The notes under the pieces were generated by a model that did no database searches, was not told where the DNA came from, and saw nothing but the letters and a program-made list of their open reading frames with translations. 8,015 nt of DNA from Actinomycetes bacterium (GTDB taxonomy: Bacteria; Actinomycetota; Acidimicrobiia; Acidimicrobiales; UBA8190), in NCBI GenBank assembly GCA_021798135.1, contig JAJZYI010000149.1, forward strand, positions 1-8,015, given 5' to 3'. Shown one piece after another: positions 6,371 through 8,015 of the stretch. Numbering within the stretch: position 1 is the first letter of the stretch; every line of letters begins with the position of its first letter. The position numbers and the translations under genes were made by a program.

Positions 6371-6417
6371 GCGCACGCGGCGGCACCGCAGGCGAGCGCC
6401 GGCGCCGGTCCCCCGGG

Positions 6418-8015
6418 TCAGCCTGCGGCGGGGACCAGCTCCCGGTACAGCGCCTGCAGGTCGTCGACCTCGTCGGCCACCGTCCGGATGGCGGTGTCCC
6501 GCGCGCCGGCCCGCAGGCGCGCCACGAGCGCCCGGTCGTCGACCAGGCGGACGAGGGCGCGCGCCAGGGAGCCGGGATCGGCGTGGTCGAACGCCAGCCC
6601 GTTCACGCCGGGCACGACGGCGTCGGTGATGCCGAAGGCGCCGGAGCCCACCACGGCGACGCCGGCGGCCAGGTACTCGCGGGTGACGCGGTGGAACGTC
6701 TCGAACACCGACGTGGACAGGCCCACGTCCGCCCGGCCGAGCAGGTCCGGGAGGTCGGCGGGCCGGTACGGGCCGCGGTCGGTGACCCGGCGGTCGCCGG
6801 CGAGCGGTCCGAGCAGCGAGCGGTCGCCCCCGCCGGCGACGGTGAGCCGCCAGTCGTCGCGCCCGGCGAGGGCCGGGTCGGTGAACGCCCGGACGACGGC
6901 GCCGATGCCCTTGGCCGGGTCCGCCAGTGCCAGCAGCACGACCCGCAGGGGCGGGTGCGGTCCACCTCCCGCCCGCGCCGGTGCGGGCACGGCGGCCCCC
7001 GATGCCGGCGCCACGTCGACCCCCAGGGGCGCGGCCAGCCCGGACGCCGGCGCCAGGTCGGGCACGGCGGCCCCGGACGGCGGCGCCAGGTCGACCCCCA
7101 TGGGCACGACCCGCACCCGGCGGGGGTCGAGGGGCAGGGTCGCCTCGAAGTAGCGGCGGAAGCCGTTCGAGGCGAAGACCACCCGGTCGAACACGCTCCC
7201 GTACTGGTGCACGGCCCTGGCCCGCTTCCGCAGCAGCGACCGCACCAGCTGCTCGTGCCGGAGCTCGCCCGCGGCGCCGACGGCGCGGGCCGGTCCTGCG
7301 CCGTCGCCGGGCGGTCCTGCACCTGGTCCGGGAGCGCCGCCGCCGTCCGGGCGGCGCCAGCCCGCCCACACCGGGTCGAGCACGGCGGCGACGCACCCGG
7401 CGCAGCGCGCGGCGGTGAGCGGCGCCGGGCAATACCCCGCGGGGCCCGACAGCGGCGACACCGGGGCGACCAGCGCGCACAGGTCCTCGGCGCACGACAC
7501 GGTCCGGACCACCGGGATCCCGCGCGCCGCCGCCAGCTCCGGCACCGACAGCGGCAGATCGACGTTGTCGACCACGTGCACGACGTCGGGGCGGAGCGCC
7601 CGCAGCAGCCCCTCGACGGCGGCGTCGGGGCCGACCGCCGGCGGGGCCGGGTCCGCCGGCACCGCCGGCATCTGCAGGGACCACAGGGCGCCGCGGGCGG
7701 GCGTGGGGGGCACCGCAACCCGCCAGAACCGCTCTCCCGCCGCCCGCCGCCGGCGCAGGCGGTCCCACCCGGGCGCGGCCGCCGAGGGGTGGAGGACCGT
7801 GACGTCCCAGCCCCGGTCGGCCAGAGCGGTGGCGTAGCCGTGGGCGGCGAGCGGCGTGCCGGTGTGCTCCTCGGGCGGCAGGCCGTGCACGACCAGCAGC
7901 ACCGAGAGGGGCCGGTCGGGGACGGTGCCGCCCGCGCTGCCGGTGCCGGCCGTGGCGCCCGGGGTGCCCCCGGTGCCGGTGCCGCCCGCGCTGCCGGTGC
8001 CGGCCGTGGCGCCCG
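6418..8015 (-). CDS. GT-B fold glycosyltransferase (GT4-like), 5' end open at window edge
   Basis: Conserved sequence runs from about position 7905 to the stop (TGA, 6420-6418). Numbering from the GTG at 7902, residues 1-40 are the N-terminal Rossmann strand and helix (LLVVHGLPP, then GTPLAAHGYATALADRGWDVTVLHP). VVHVVDN lies at 107-113 and VVPMGVD at 265-271. The C-terminal Rossmann domain starts near 319 with VVLLALADPAKG. The EX7E motif of GT4 retaining transferases is E401-TFHRVTR-E409, followed by AAGVAVVGSGAFG and the usual C-terminal helices. It should move a sugar from a nucleotide donor to an unknown acceptor, perhaps an envelope glycan. Low-complexity insertions lie at 184-212 and 272-315. 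The frame continues upstream of 7902 without a stop to the edge, encoding Gly/Thr/Ala repeats then DRPLS before the core. There is no ATG, GTG or TTG in that stretch and no ribosome binding site before 7902, so I infer the true start lies outside the window. If not, the start is the GTG at 7902 (494 residues). It converges on the dehydrogenase with a 47-bp gap. Confidence 0.85.
   Translation of the reverse strand, partial: GATAGTGSAGGTGTGGTPGATAGTGSAGGTVPDRPLSVLLVVHGLPPEEHTGTPLAAHGYATALADRGWDVTVLHPSAAAPGWDRLRRRRAAGERFWRVAVPPTPARGALWSLQMPAVPADPAPPAVGPDAAVEGLLRALRPDVVHVVDNVDLPLSVPELAAARGIPVVRTVSCAEDLCALVAPVSPLSGPAGYCPAPLTAARCAGCVAAVLDPVWAGWRRPDGGGAPGPGAGPPGDGAGPARAVGAAGELRHEQLVRSLLRKRARAVHQYGSVFDRVVFASNGFRRYFEATLPLDPRRVRVVPMGVDLAPPSGAAVPDLAPASGLAAPLGVDVAPASGAAVPAPARAGGGPHPPLRVVLLALADPAKGIGAVVRAFTDPALAGRDDWRLTVAGGGDRSLLGPLAGDRRVTDRGPYRPADLPDLLGRADVGLSTSVFETFHRVTREYLAAGVAVVGSGAFGITDAVVPGVNGLAFDHADPGSLARALVRLVDDRALVARLRAGARDTAIRTVADEVDDLQALYRELVPAAG
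6985..7105 (-). repeat. 75-bp imperfect direct repeat inside the glycosyltransferase
   Basis: Plus-strand 6985-7030 and 7060-7105 are nearly identical, both running from GGGCACGGCGGCCCC through GCGCCA and GTCGACCCCCA, with an exact 75-bp offset (25 codons). A third, more degenerate copy of the core (GACGCCGGCGCCAGGTCG) lies at 7043-7060. In protein terms these are GVDLAPPSGAAVP (269-281), DLAPASGLAAPL (282-293) and GVDVAPASGAAVP (294-306). They directly follow the conserved VVPMGVD, so the interdomain linker appears to have grown by duplication of the GVD segment. Confidence 0.8.
7924..8015 (-). repeat. 54-bp tandem repeat at the right window edge, in frame with the glycosyltransferase
   Basis: Plus-strand 7924-7961 and 7978-8015 are identical for 38 bases, with a 54-bp period, and the second copy is cut by the window edge. 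Read on the minus strand in the glycosyltransferase frame, the 18-residue unit is GATAGTGSAGGTGTGGTP, with no stops. The period is a whole number of codons, which favours it being translated, probably as a flexible N-terminal tail or linker to another domain. Confidence 0.75.

Noticed and set aside
6371..6417. CCGGCGCCGG palindrome (6399-6408) as a bidirectional terminator between the convergent genes
   Set aside because: The palindrome has no loop and only 5-bp half-sites. Such words are common in DNA this GC-rich, so it cannot be called a terminator.
4763..7768. A second long minus-strand open frame (about 1000 codons) across the dehydrogenase and glycosyltransferase
   Set aside because: It is Arg/Gly/Pro-rich without motifs, while the overlapping frames carry complete catalytic signatures.

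Overview
The window is very GC-rich (roughly three quarters G+C by eye), with strong third-position GC bias, GTG and TTG starts, and purine-rich ribosome binding sites. Its genes are typical of high-GC Actinomycetota: a DinB/DUF664 protein, a secreted protein with CWB2 cell-wall-binding repeats, and an ECF sigma factor. I cannot name the genus. CWB2 proteins are common in deep-branching classes such as Acidimicrobiia and Nitriliruptoria, but that placement is inference.

Layout. (1) 1-685, minus: an ECF-type sigma factor gene whose 3' end runs off the left edge. (2) 686-1302: a 617-bp divergent intergenic region with an 11-unit, 7-bp G-rich tandem array and weak promoter-like elements. (3) 1303-4077, plus: a 924-residue secreted surface protein with a signal peptide, three degenerate beta-rich modules and three CWB2-type repeats. 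It starts at TTG behind a near-ideal ribosome binding site and is followed by a perfect 14-bp stem with a TTCG loop, a likely terminator. (4) 4321-4830, plus: a small DinB/DUF664 protein. (5) 5069-6370, plus: an FMN-dependent alpha-hydroxy-acid dehydrogenase with all catalytic residues and a Gly/Ala-rich insertion of about 70 residues. (6) 6418-8015, minus: a GT-B glycosyltransferase, convergent with the dehydrogenase, with repeat-rich insertions and a reading frame that stays open, through a 54-bp repeat, to the right edge.

These do not form one obvious operon. The sigma factor and surface protein are divergent and may share regulatory DNA. The DinB-like and dehydrogenase genes are codirectional, 238 bp apart, and could be cotranscribed. 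The glycosyltransferase is separate and convergent.

I found no CRISPR array, tRNA, rRNA, transposase, or recognisable defence or biosynthetic system. The most distinctive signals are the phase-locked heptamer array with G-quadruplex potential, the composite surface protein, and low-complexity repeat-derived insertions in two neighbouring enzymes. Several very long open frames on the opposite strands are composition-driven shadows.
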